Origin: Gemmatimonas phototrophica
GTDB taxonomy: Bacteria > Gemmatimonadota > Gemmatimonadetes > Gemmatimonadales > Gemmatimonadaceae
Assembly (NCBI GenBank): GCA_945869195.1
Contig: CAMBNV010000003.1
Span: 1-64,000, forward strand
Direction: 5' to 3'
Length of the DNA stretch: 64,000 bases
The notes under the pieces are model-generated. The model was not told the origin of the DNA, ran no database searches, and saw only the letters and a program-made list of their open reading frames with translations. Every line of letters starts with the position of its first letter. Position 1 is the stretch's first letter. Positions 1 through 7,275 of the stretch are shown here, piece after piece. The translations under genes and the position numbers were made by a program.

Positions 1-21
1 CCACCACCACCACCACCACCA
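1..21. repeat. (CCA)7 trinucleotide tract
   Basis: Seven tandem CCA units on the plus strand read as consecutive Gly codons (GGT/GGTGG frame) in the adaptor gene on the minus strand. Slippage here would change the length of a poly-Gly linker by whole residues. It touches the window edge, so its full length cannot be seen. Confidence 0.8.
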
Positions 22-1709
22 GGGCCACCAGCGCCCGGCGTCGCGCCACCCATTGGGCTCGCGCCGCCAAACATCGCTTTCATCCGATCATTGTTCTGCT
101 CACGCTGTGCCTGCAGGGCTGCGGCCGAGAGGAGCGCCACCTGCTCGCCTTCCTCCAGGCCACTGAGGACCTCAGTGTAGTCGTAGTCGGCGGTGCCGAG
201 GCGAACGACACGCGGCTCCCAGCCGCCGTCAGTCTTTTTCACAAAGACGAGTCCGGAGCGGGGCGGGGTGCGCGACGCACCGGCATTCTGGTTGCCCGAC
301 GGCGCGCGGCTGGACGGAGCGGCACCACTTCCTGCGCGCGCGCGGCAGGCGCGCACCACCTGCATGTCGACGCCGAGTTCCGTATAGGCGGCGCGGAGGT
401 CGGTGTTGAGCGCCTGTCGGTCGGCGTTCGGGTCGCGCATCTTCGCGGTGAGGTCGTCGACCTTCTTGGCTGCCGCCGGCTTCGCCGTGCGCGCGGCGGT
501 GATCGCCCTACACTGCGCATCGGTGACGTCGGGCAACTGCCCGCCCATTCCGCCGCCCTGACGGGCACCCCCCTGCTGTCCGCTGCCCTGAAGTAGGTCG
601 ACAAATCCCGGCGTGGAGACGGGGACCTGGCGCCCGCGTCCGCCGCTCGGACCCATGGTATTGTTCGCGGGGGCGGTGCCTGGTGCACGGCCCATGCCGC
701 CTCTGCCACCAGCACCACCGCCCGTCGAGCCGCCGCCCGTCGCGGCGCGAATCTGCGCCTGCACGCTGTCGGCGTCGAGTCCAAGGAGTGTGGCCGCCTG
801 CGCCGCTTCGCGGACCGACCGGACCGACTCGTTCGGGACGGTGAGCACCATCTCGCGACGCTCGGCGACAATCGCGACCTCGCCATTCATGCCCGGCATG
901 AGGAGGCCTTCCCGGTTGTCGAGCGAGATGAGGACGGGGAACATCGTGACGTTCTGCTGGACGACGGCCTGCGGCTCGATCTTTTCGACGGTGCCGCGGA
1001 ACTGGCGATCGGGAAAGGCGTCGACCGTGACGGTGGCCTCGAAGCCGGGGCGAACCTGACCGATGTCGGTCTCGTTTACGAGGGCGCGGGCCCGGACTTT
1101 CGTGAGATCGGCCATCTTGACGATTGTCGTGCCGCCACCGGCCGTGCTCGTGCCCGACTGAATTACCTGACCGAGCGCGACGGGCTTTTCGATGATGGTG
1201 CCCATGACCGGTGCGGTCACGCGGGCGTCGTCGAGCCGCTGTTGCGCGAGGTCGAGTGAAGCGCGCGACCGGACGATCGTCGCGGCGGCGTTGGCGTAGT
1301 CGAGCTGCGCGGTTTCGTTCTCTTGGGCGGTGATGATCTTGGCGGCGAAGAGGTCGTCCGAGCGCTTCTTCTGGATTTCGGAGACCTGGAGCTTTTTCTC
1401 GGCGGCGTCGAGGTCGGCACGCGACTGGTTGTACTGATTCTGTACGTCGCGGGTGTCGAGCTGAACGATGAGATCGCCTGGGCTCACGAGTGTGCCCGTT
1501 TCGACCGGCATCTCGGTCACCTGACCGGAGGAGCGCGACTTGACCTCAACGACGTTGATCGGTTCGATCACACCGGTGGCCTCGGCCGCCACGACGATCG
1601 TGCGCCGCTCGACCGCCGCGGTGCGGATGGTGACCGTTTCGTCCTGCCTCCCACTGCAAGCGATAGTGAGGCCGGCGAGGGCGATGAGCTTGAGGGACTG
1701 GCGAATCAC
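1..1709 (-). CDS. HlyD/MacA-family efflux periplasmic adaptor subunit (3' end cut by window)
   Basis: Periplasmic adaptor that would link an inner-membrane ABC or RND pump to the TolC channel encoded just upstream. The ORF track omits it because its stop lies outside the window, but the minus frame is open from GTG 1709 to the edge (at least 569 codons). Visible in order: N-terminal hydrophobic segment with Cys (LAGLTIACSG, possible lipoprotein), biotinyl-lipoyl half (VIEPINVVEVKSRSSGQV), long alpha-hairpin, second lipoyl half (ARVTAPVMGTIIEKPVALGQ), beta-barrel (DAFPDRQFRGTVEKIEPQ). After about residue 300 an insertion of some 180 residues, rich in Gly and Ala, interrupts the membrane-proximal domain, which resumes near WEPRVVRLG. 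Downstream residues form a poly-Gly tail from a (CCA) repeat. Typical adaptors are 350-450 residues, so this one is long. GGAG lies upstream of the GTG. Confidence 0.85.
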   Translation of the reverse strand, partial: MIRQSLKLIALAGLTIACSGRQDETVTIRTAAVERRTIVVAAEATGVIEPINVVEVKSRSSGQVTEMPVETGTLVSPGDLIVQLDTRDVQNQYNQSRADLDAAEKKLQVSEIQKKRSDDLFAAKIITAQENETAQLDYANAAATIVRSRASLDLAQQRLDDARVTAPVMGTIIEKPVALGQVIQSGTSTAGGGTTIVKMADLTKVRARALVNETDIGQVRPGFEATVTVDAFPDRQFRGTVEKIEPQAVVQQNVTMFPVLISLDNREGLLMPGMNGEVAIVAERREMVLTVPNESVRSVREAAQAATLLGLDADSVQAQIRAATGGGSTGGGAGGRGGMGRAPGTAPANNTMGPSGGRGRQVPVSTPGFVDLLQGSGQQGGARQGGGMGGQLPDVTDAQCRAITAARTAKPAAAKKVDDLTAKMRDPNADRQALNTDLRAAYTELGVDMQVVRACRARAGSGAAPSSRAPSGNQNAGASRTPPRSGLVFVKKTDGGWEPRVVRLGTADYDYTEVLSGLEEGEQVALLSAAALQAQREQNNDRMKAMFGGASPMGGATPGAGGPGGGGGG

Positions 1710-1775
1710 GGCAGGAGCTCCGATGGGGTGCGTTGGGTCAGAATTGCGAGTGGGACGCTCGCGCGGGACGAGCGA

Positions 1776-3077
1776 TTAGAGGTCACGCCCAATGAGGGCT
1801 TCGATCTGCGCCTTGGCGATCCGGGCATCGAGGCGAGCCTGAATGAGCGCCTGGCGCGCCGAGATGAGCGTGGACTGCGAGGTGATGAGCTCCAGCAACG
1901 TGCCTGCTCCGAGATTGTAGCGCTCCTGCTGCACGCGGAGATCCTCTTCACCGGCGACGACCGACTGCCGCTGGATATCGGCCCGCGCCTCGGCGGTGCG
2001 AAAGTTACCGAGCTGCTGGATCAACTGTTGACGCGCACTCAGTCGGACGTCACGCAGCTGCGCGTCGGCATTGTCCTCGGCGATGCGCGAGGCGAGGACC
2101 TGCTGCTCACGGCCGAGCCCGTTGAAGAGCGGAAAGCTGAGTCGAAGGCTCGTCGAGAGGTTCTTGTTGCGCCCGTCGCCGAGGAATCCAAACCCACTTT
2201 CCGACGAGGCAAAGCTTTCGGAGAGGCCGAGCGAGAGTGTCGGGAGGTAGGGCGCGAGGGCAGCGCGCCGGCCCTGCTGGGCGGAGGCGAGCTGACTCTG
2301 TGACTGCCGCACGGTCGGGCCGCGTTCAATGAGGCCGAACAGCTCATTTTCCGAGAGCGTGATCGTCGCGACGACGGAGGTGTCGCTCGTCACGGCGGTG
2401 ACGACAGCCGTCGAGCCGACGAGCCGCGAGAGGCTGGCATTTGCAGACGCGAGCGCGTTGTCGGCCGTGAGGGCCGCGAGGCGGGCGTTGCCCACCTGGA
2501 TGATCGAGCGCAGCGAGTCGGAGCGCGTGGCGGCACCCGCCGCGACGCGCGCCACTGCGGCACGCAACTGCAGCTGGGACTGCTCCAGCTGCACCAGCGC
2601 CGCGGTCTGCTGCTCGCGGGCGGCGAGTACGGCGAAGTACTGCTGCTTCACGTCCCGGGCGACGGCGAAGTTCTGTGAGGTTTCGGCCGCGTCGGCGGCG
2701 TCGACGTTGGCGCGCGCCGTCTGGAGGTCGAAGTAGCGGCGGCCGCCGGAGAAGAGGTCGACGTTGGAGCTGACACTGTGATTGGCGCGCCAGGGGGCGT
2801 CGTTCGGGAGGATCGAGTCGAGGGCTTCGACGTAGCGCGTGCCGTTCTGCTTGGCGGCGCCTCCACCGAAAGAGAGCGTCGGCAGGAAGGCACCCAGGCG
2901 GGTGCGAACGATCGCGGCGTTGGAGCGCACCGAGTTGCGCGCCTGCACCGCGGCGGGCGCGTTCTGGCGTGCGAGTCGGACGGCTTCATCGACGGTGATC
3001 GGGCGTGCGGCAACTTGCGCGAGGAGCGTCGCGGGAAATGCAACGAGGAGCACCAGACTGTTCACGCGCGCCTTCAT
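1776..3077 (-). CDS. TolC family outer membrane efflux protein
   Basis: Outer-membrane channel of a tripartite efflux or type I secretion system. The 433-residue product starts with a signal peptide (LVLLVAFPATLLAQ) followed by ITVDEAVRLARQNAP, the usual start of a TolC repeat, and two OEP repeats with long coiled-coil segments (residues about 25-220 and 230-430; second repeat includes ARAEADIQRQSVVAGEEDL-like helix and YNLGAGTLLELITSQSTL, a hallmark TolC stretch). Its ATG overlaps the stop of the upstream Spy-like gene by 4 nt (ATGA), and the adaptor gene follows after 66 nt, so both are expected in one transcript started by the ECF sigma gene. Substrate cannot be told from sequence. Confidence 0.93.
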   Translation of the reverse strand: MKARVNSLVLLVAFPATLLAQVAARPITVDEAVRLARQNAPAAVQARNSVRSNAAIVRTRLGAFLPTLSFGGGAAKQNGTRYVEALDSILPNDAPWRANHSVSSNVDLFSGGRRYFDLQTARANVDAADAAETSQNFAVARDVKQQYFAVLAAREQQTAALVQLEQSQLQLRAAVARVAAGAATRSDSLRSIIQVGNARLAALTADNALASANASLSRLVGSTAVVTAVTSDTSVVATITLSENELFGLIERGPTVRQSQSQLASAQQGRRAALAPYLPTLSLGLSESFASSESGFGFLGDGRNKNLSTSLRLSFPLFNGLGREQQVLASRIAEDNADAQLRDVRLSARQQLIQQLGNFRTAEARADIQRQSVVAGEEDLRVQQERYNLGAGTLLELITSQSTLISARQALIQARLDARIAKAQIEALIGRDL

Positions 3078-3451
3078 TGCCGCTTCTCCTGCCGGCGAGC
3101 CTCTTCGCGCTCGCGCTGCATTTTGTCATAAACGGTCTGCTGCTCAGGAGTGAGCAGCTCCCGGATCTGCTTGCGGGCGTTCACCGTGACAGAGTCAAGC
3201 AACGGGCGGGTCGGTCCCATCAACTCCTCGAACCGCCGGTTGCGCGCATCGAGGATCGAGTCGAGCCGCACCCGTTGTGTCGCGTCGAGCTTGAGGTTGT
3301 CGGCGAGTTTGGAACGCATGGCGCGCGGGTTGGCCCATTCATTCACGAGCCGCTCGCGCAGTACCCAGCGATCGACGGTGACACCGACGGCGGCGCCGGC
3401 GGCCATCGCCAATAGGTAGAACCCCAGAGCCATCTCTTTGGTTCGCGTCAT
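3074..3451 (-). CDS. Spy/CpxP-like periplasmic protein with membrane anchor
   Basis: A 125-residue protein with one N-terminal hydrophobic segment (FYLLAMAAGAAVGVTV) followed by a charged, helical body. The body has the arrangement seen in Spy/CpxP and 'heavy-metal resistance' periplasmic proteins: a helix of the type LKLDATQRVRLDSILDARNRR, then a second helix ending in LLTPEQQTVYDKM, the LTxxQ signature. Those relatives sense or chaperone misfolded or metal-damaged envelope proteins. The gene sits between the sigma/anti-sigma-like pair and TolC, overlapping TolC by 4 nt, which fits an envelope-stress role. Assignment rests on the LTPEQ motif and layout only. Confidence 0.65.
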   Translation of the reverse strand: MTRTKEMALGFYLLAMAAGAAVGVTVDRWVLRERLVNEWANPRAMRSKLADNLKLDATQRVRLDSILDARNRRFEELMGPTRPLLDSVTVNARKQIRELLTPEQQTVYDKMQREREEARRQEKRQ

Positions 3452-3462
3452 TGCTGCAATCC

Positions 3463-3837
3463 TCAGTGGCCGGTTGCGGCGCGCATGGTCGCCGGACGCT
3501 CGTCGAGGGCGTTCCGGCGGGCGAAGACGGGCTGGTCCATTCCGGGCGTCTCAATCACGCTCTCAAAGGCCATCTGCGTCTCGACGGCGCGCGCGCGCAG
3601 GTAGACCGATCCGGCCACGATGAGGATAAGGCTGGCGGCGATCATGCCGAAGCGGTACGCGCGCTCGGAGAGGGCCCACCAGCTCCCCTCCTCCTGCCCG
3701 CGTTCGATGCGCGCCATGATGCGCTGCTCGAGCGCGTCCCAGTAGCCTGGATCGCTCGGCGGCGCAACGATTCCCCGCAACGCGTTGGTGAGGGCGTCAT
3801 CCCGGACGAGCGCCGGGCCGTTCAGGTGATCGGTCAT
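3463..3837 (-). CDS. Single-pass membrane protein, candidate anti-sigma factor
   Basis: A 124-residue protein with a cytoplasmic-looking N-terminal half (DALTNALRGIVAPPSDPGYWDALEQRIMARIE), one transmembrane segment (FGMIAASLILIVAGSVYL, residues about 68-86) and a short C-terminal tail. The N-terminal half contains no zinc-binding HxxxCxxC motif, so it is not a classical ZAS anti-sigma factor. Its ATG overlaps the TGA of the ECF sigma gene (ATGA), the classic coupling of a sigma factor with its membrane-bound inhibitor; that position is the main evidence for the role. It could equally be an accessory membrane protein. Confidence 0.55.
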   Translation of the reverse strand: MTDHLNGPALVRDDALTNALRGIVAPPSDPGYWDALEQRIMARIERGQEEGSWWALSERAYRFGMIAASLILIVAGSVYLRARAVETQMAFESVIETPGMDQPVFARRNALDERPATMRAATGH

Positions 3838-4424
3838 AGTCCGCTCCGTACGTCGCCGAGGATTCGGCGCAAGTGAGACCTGGCATAGTGGAGATCGGAG
3901 CGCGCCGTCCCTTCCGGGATGTCGAGCATCGTGCCGATCTCTGAGTGCTTGAATCCTTCAACATCATGGAGGACGATCACCGAGCGCTGTCGCGCAGGGA
4001 GCGTCGCCAGAGCCTGCGTGAGCCGGGTCCGCAGTTCGCTCGACTCGGCGGGATCCCGGAATGGCGAGGCCACCGTCTCGGAGAGCTCGTCGGCGTCGCG
4101 CACTTTGCGGCGGCGGGTGACGTCGAGCGCCGCGTTGGCGACGATCCGGTGCAGCCAGGCACCGAATGCTTGGTCAGGGAGGAACCGGTCGATCGCCTTG
4201 AATGCATGCAGAAAGGCCTCCTGCACGGCATCCTCGGCGTCCTCGTGATTCATCACGATCGACCGTGCGACCACGTACGCGCGCCGCTGATGCCGGCGCA
4301 CGAGTTCCGAGAACGCCTCGCGGGTGCCGCGCTGGGCGGCAACGACGAGGTCGCGCTCGTCCGACGGCCGCTCAGTCATGAACGGTCGGGGAACACTCGC
4401 CCAAGGCAGGGCGACGGCGGTCAT
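3834..4424 (-). CDS. ECF-type RNA polymerase sigma factor
   Basis: Alternative sigma factor of 196 residues. Region 2 (RDLVVAAQRGTREAFSELVRRHQRRAYVVARSIVMNHEDAEDAVQEAFLHAFKAID; the DAEDAVQEAF block is diagnostic) is followed by a linker and region 4 (LPARQRSVIVLHDVEGFKHSEIGTMLDIPEGTARSDLHYARSHLRRIL). I keep the start at 4424 because GTGAGGACC gives a GAGG Shine-Dalgarno 7 nt before it, whereas the internal ATG at 4379 has none. It heads an operon with the candidate anti-sigma gene, a Spy-like gene, TolC and an adaptor, so it probably controls its own efflux operon in response to an envelope signal. Confidence 0.93.
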   Translation of the reverse strand: MTAVALPWASVPRPFMTERPSDERDLVVAAQRGTREAFSELVRRHQRRAYVVARSIVMNHEDAEDAVQEAFLHAFKAIDRFLPDQAFGAWLHRIVANAALDVTRRRKVRDADELSETVASPFRDPAESSELRTRLTQALATLPARQRSVIVLHDVEGFKHSEIGTMLDIPEGTARSDLHYARSHLRRILGDVRSGL

Positions 4425-4504
4425 TGCAGGTCCTCACTTGTCACATCCTACACTACGCAAGATTAACACCGGGCGTTGGGGTCCTCGGGCAAACGATCGA
4501 CCGC

Positions 4505-5113
4505 TCAGGAGGCGGCGGGACTGGCGAGCCCGAGCCCGAGCGCCGGCGCGCTCGCGCGCATCGCCCCGATCACGAACGCGATATGGGCGTCGAGTTCGAC
4601 GCCCATATCGGCGGCGCCGTTCAGGACGTCGTCGCGCGAGACACCGCGGGCGAAGGCCTTGTCCTTCATCTTCTTTTTGACCGACGAGGCCTCGAGATCC
4701 ATGACGCTGCGGGAGGGCCGGACGAGCGCGGCGGCCGTGATGAGCCCACAGAGCTCGTCGACCGCGAACAGCACCTTGGCCATGCGGCTCTCTCGCGGCA
4801 CGCCTGTGAACAGGGCGTGGCCGAGAATCGCGGTGCAGATGTCGTCTGGGTAGCCGAGCGTGCGGAGGTGGCGGACGCCCTCGCTCGGATGCTCGGAGTC
4901 GGCGGCCTGTGCGGCGTTGGGAAAACGCTCGTAGTCGAAGTCATGCAGGAGACCGACGAGCGCCCACCGGTGCTCCTCCTCGCCGAAATGGCCGGCGTAG
5001 GCTCGCATGGCGCACTCGACGGAGAGCATGTGCTTGCGGAGGGACGCGCTGGCGGTCCAGGACTCCATGAGGGCGAGAGCAACGTCGCGAGTGGGCAGCG
5101 GGGAGGCGGACAT
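4505..5113 (-). CDS. HD-domain protein (HDIG-type)
   Basis: Predicted metal-dependent phosphohydrolase of unknown substrate, 202 residues from the ATG at 5113. The ORF track extends to 5203, but the extra 30 residues (RWGGGTWRPRHPF...) look like untranslated leader; MSASPLPTRDVALALMESW begins the conserved part. Metal ligands are visible as an upstream His (LRKHMLSVECAM), the HD pair in ALVGLLHDFDYERFP, and a distal Asp (FAVDELCGL). This matches short HDIG proteins often annotated as hydrolases that occur alone. No Shine-Dalgarno is clear at either start. It stands alone between the terminator at 5234-5267 and the sigma operon. Confidence 0.8.
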   Translation of the reverse strand: MSASPLPTRDVALALMESWTASASLRKHMLSVECAMRAYAGHFGEEEHRWALVGLLHDFDYERFPNAAQAADSEHPSEGVRHLRTLGYPDDICTAILGHALFTGVPRESRMAKVLFAVDELCGLITAAALVRPSRSVMDLEASSVKKKMKDKAFARGVSRDDVLNGAADMGVELDAHIAFVIGAMRASAPALGLGLASPAAS

Positions 5114-5233
5114 GAAGAAGGGGGAGAGCAGGGTGAATGTGTCGACCACCCTTATGAATCTAAATGGATGACGGGGCCTCCACGTACCGCCGCCCCATCG
5201 CACGGCAGCCTACGTCACGCGCGCCGTAACAAA

Positions 5234-5267
5234 AGCGCCCCGCGCCCGGGTGGGGGCGCGGGGCGCT
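5234..5267 (-). terminator. Intrinsic terminator, 14-bp GC stem then U-run on the minus strand
   Basis: AGCGCCCCGCGCCC and GGGCGCGGGGCGCT form a perfect 14-bp stem around a 6-nt loop. The plus strand has AACAAAA on the left flank, so the minus-strand transcript continues TTTTGTT after the stem. It therefore terminates the cyclophilin/small membrane protein transcript, 29 nt after the stop of the 54-residue ORF. Confidence 0.9.
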
Positions 5268-5296
5268 CAGGCGACGCCGGCGAAGGCGGCGTTATC

Positions 5297-5461
5297 TCAA
5301 TGTGTCTCGGCAGTGCCCGGGGACGCTTCGTGGCTCGCGAACTTTCTGTTCGTGAGCATGGTGACCGTTACGACGACGACCGCAATGCAGATCGCGCCGA
5401 TGATGAGGCCCTTGAAAGCAGCGGCGCTGTCACGGCCGGTCATGGGGGTGCCGGAAGTCAT
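5297..5461 (-). CDS. 54-residue single-pass membrane protein (not in ORF track)
   Basis: Unrecognised small protein, below the length cutoff of the ORF track. It reads MTSGTPMTGRDSAAAFKG, a hydrophobic segment LIIGAICIAVVVVTVTML, then a polar tail NRKFASHEASPGTAETH and TGA. A membrane segment of 18 residues flanked by a Lys/Arg-containing side, placed between the cyclophilin gene (66 nt upstream) and a strong terminator 29 nt downstream of its stop, argues that it is a real gene and the last one of that transcript. No Shine-Dalgarno is evident; the second ATG (codon 7) is an alternative start. Orientation by the positive-inside rule is ambiguous. Confidence 0.7.
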   Translation of the reverse strand: MTSGTPMTGRDSAAAFKGLIIGAICIAVVVVTVTMLTNRKFASHEASPGTAETH

Positions 5462-5527
5462 GGTCGGAGAGGGGAGAAGGTGGAAAGTAGACGGCTGAGA
5501 GGGAACGGGAGATTCGGCCGAGAGCGA

Positions 5528-5986
5528 TTAGGCGACGCGGACGGTGACCATGTTGTCCTTGTCCGTCAGCTGCTTCATCACGTCGAGGCCGCCGGTGATC
5601 TGACCGAACACGGTGTGCACGCCGTTCAGGTGTCGGGTATTGCTCTCCGACAGCACCATGAAGAACTGTGAGCCACCGGTATCTTGGCCAGCATGCGCCA
5701 TCGACAGCGCCCCGATCTTGTGGGTCTGCGGGTTGCCCGCGGTCTCGCACTTGATCTGCCATCCAGGGCCACCCGTGCCCGGGGAGCCCTTGGATTTGCC
5801 GCCGATCTTTGCGTTCGGGCAGCCCCCCTGGACGACGAAGTCGGTGATCACGCGGTGAAAGCGGATCGCATCATAGAAGCCCTCGTTGGCGAGCTTCTCG
5901 AAATTGGCGACTGTCCCCGGAGCGTCGGTCTCGTACAGCTCGGCAGTGATGGTGCCCTTGTTGGTCTCGAACGTCGCGGTCTTCAT
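5528..5986 (-). CDS. Peptidyl-prolyl cis-trans isomerase, cyclophilin type
   Basis: Cytoplasmic cyclophilin of 152 residues that catalyses prolyl isomerisation during folding. Start chosen at ATG 5986 ([29 protein letters not shown]), the standard beginning of bacterial PpiB-type proteins; the 77 residues upstream in the ORF track are low-complexity Arg-rich shadow. Catalytic and binding-site segments are present: [14 protein letters not shown] (Arg and Phe of the active site), GSQFFMV (Q, F, M) and [12 protein letters not shown]. No signal peptide, so cytoplasmic. The downstream 54-residue membrane protein is probably in the same transcript. Confidence 0.95.
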   Translation of the reverse strand: MKTATFETNKGTITAELYETDAPGTVANFEKLANEGFYDAIRFHRVITDFVVQGGCPNAKIGGKSKGSPGTGGPGWQIKCETAGNPQTHKIGALSMAHAGQDTGGSQFFMVLSESNTRHLNGVHTVFGQITGGLDVMKQLTDKDNMVTVRVA

Positions 5987-6101
5987 GGGAGCAGAGAAGA
6001 GAGGAATAGAAGGGAGAGGGTAGCGCGGGAAAGATAGCCGGGCGGAGGAGAGCGGACCACCGTCCTCGGAGGCGGTCAACCGCGCCGCTGGAGGTTGATG
6101 G

Positions 6102-6599
6102 TCAGCGCCGCGGGCGCGCCGCAGAGGAGGCCGCGAACTGGTAGTACCGCGCCACCTTGCACCCGTTCTTGTACGCGGGGTCGAAGGTCCACTTCGCCAG
6201 CGCCGTCCGCGCACCATTGGTGAACCAGATGTTTGACGATTCGACCACCGTGAAGGTCGTCATATCCGGCTTGCCGAGCGTATCGACGAGGACCTCGACT
6301 CTGATCACCGAGCTCCCGTCACGGTTGAGTGCGGTGCGGGGGACGGGACGGCGAATCGGGGCGGGCTCCATCTTGAGCGGCGATGGAACGCGTTCCACGT
6401 CGAGGCGTGGATCGAGGCGTGCGTCCTCACGCGCCAGGACGCAACGGTCCCCAGGGGGCGCGAGCAGCTGCGCATTGCTCGCCGCCGCCTGAGTCCCCAC
6501 CGAGGCGCAGGCACTCAGGGCGGCGCCGGCGATTGCCAGCGCCGTGATGGTGCGGAGCGAAGGGAGTCTGCTCGAACGGGGGCACGAGATCGTGGTCAC
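6102..6599 (-). CDS. Lipoprotein with TonB C-terminal-like domain
   Basis: A 165-residue exported protein. The N-terminus has a signal peptide ending in the lipobox LSAC ([14 protein letters not shown]), so the mature protein is probably a lipoprotein of the periplasm. Residues about 75-150 resemble the TonB C-terminal fold: [24 protein letters not shown] then [32 protein letters not shown], where energy transducers carry 'G.V....V..SSG...D.AAL.A.....F.PA...G'. It lacks the N-terminal transmembrane anchor and Pro-rich linker of true TonB, so it is not an obvious energy transducer. The next gene downstream in this direction, the cyclophilin, starts about 115 nt away. Confidence 0.7.
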   Translation of the reverse strand: MTTISCPRSSRLPSLRTITALAIAGAALSACASVGTQAAASNAQLLAPPGDRCVLAREDARLDPRLDVERVPSPLKMEPAPIRRPVPRTALNRDGSSVIRVEVLVDTLGKPDMTTFTVVESSNIWFTNGARTALAKWTFDPAYKNGCKVARYYQFAASSAARPRR

Positions 6600-6613
6600 G
6601 GATCGGGTCGGGT

Positions 6614-7264
6614 TTAAGGAGTCGCCGACGGACAGAGGTCGACGAGGACGCAGTCATGGCACTTCGGCTTACGAGCATCGCAGGTGCGGCGCCCGTGCCC
6701 GATCATCAGGTGGGCGAGCTGCGCCCAGGTGTCTCGTTCGAAGAGCGGTAGTAAGGCCTGCTCGATCCGCACGGCATCGGTCTCTTTCGTCAGCCCGAAG
6801 CGCGCCGACAGGCGCGCGACGTGGGTGTCGACCACAATGCCCTCGTTCAGCCCGAAGGCATTGCCGAGGACGACGTTAGCCGTCTTGCGGCCGATACCGG
6901 GGAGGCTGACGAGTTCGTCCATCGTGCGTGGGAGCTGGCCGCCATGTTCACTGTGTAGCATGCGGGCGAGGCCCTGGATCGACTTCGCCTTGTTGCGAAA
7001 GAAGCCGGTGCTCCTGACCACCTCTTCGATCTCGTCCCTCGGGGCCGCCGCGAGCGCCGCCGCGTCGGGCCAGCGCCGAAACAACTCGGGGGTCACCAGG
7101 TTCACACGTTTGTCGGTGCACTGCGCCGAGAGCACGGTGGCGACCGCGAGCTCGAACGGGTTGCGATGCGCGAGCTCGCAGTGGGCGTCGGGATATGCCA
7201 CGGCGAGGCGGCGCTGGATCTCGCGGGCGTGGTCACGCAGCGCGCCGCCCCGCAGTCGTTTCAT
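6614..7264 (-). CDS. nth: Endonuclease III (DNA glycosylase/AP lyase)
   Basis: Base-excision repair enzyme that removes oxidised pyrimidines and cleaves AP sites. The helix-hairpin-helix LPGIGRKTANVVLG carries the catalytic Lys, and VVDTHVARL carries the catalytic Asp. A [4Fe-4S] cluster motif C-x6-C-x2-C-x5-C is seen at the C-terminus (CDARKPKCHDCVLVDLC). Length (216 residues from ATG 7264) is typical. The track's start at 7279 overlaps polX by 4 nt; the ATG at 7264, directly after the PolX stop, is equally plausible. It lies head to tail after polX, giving a two-gene repair unit. Confidence 0.95.
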   Translation of the reverse strand: MKRLRGGALRDHAREIQRRLAVAYPDAHCELAHRNPFELAVATVLSAQCTDKRVNLVTPELFRRWPDAAALAAAPRDEIEEVVRSTGFFRNKAKSIQGLARMLHSEHGGQLPRTMDELVSLPGIGRKTANVVLGNAFGLNEGIVVDTHVARLSARFGLTKETDAVRIEQALLPLFERDTWAQLAHLMIGHGRRTCDARKPKCHDCVLVDLCPSATP

Positions 7265-7275
7265 GGGGCGAGCGT

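Noticed and set aside
239-1059. Track ORFs of both strands in 193-1420
   Set aside because: They are shadows of the adaptor gene, which is the only frame there with recognisable domains.
5250-5498. 82-residue plus ORF 5250-5498
   Set aside because: Antisense of the 54-residue membrane protein; only the minus frame has a membrane segment and a terminator.
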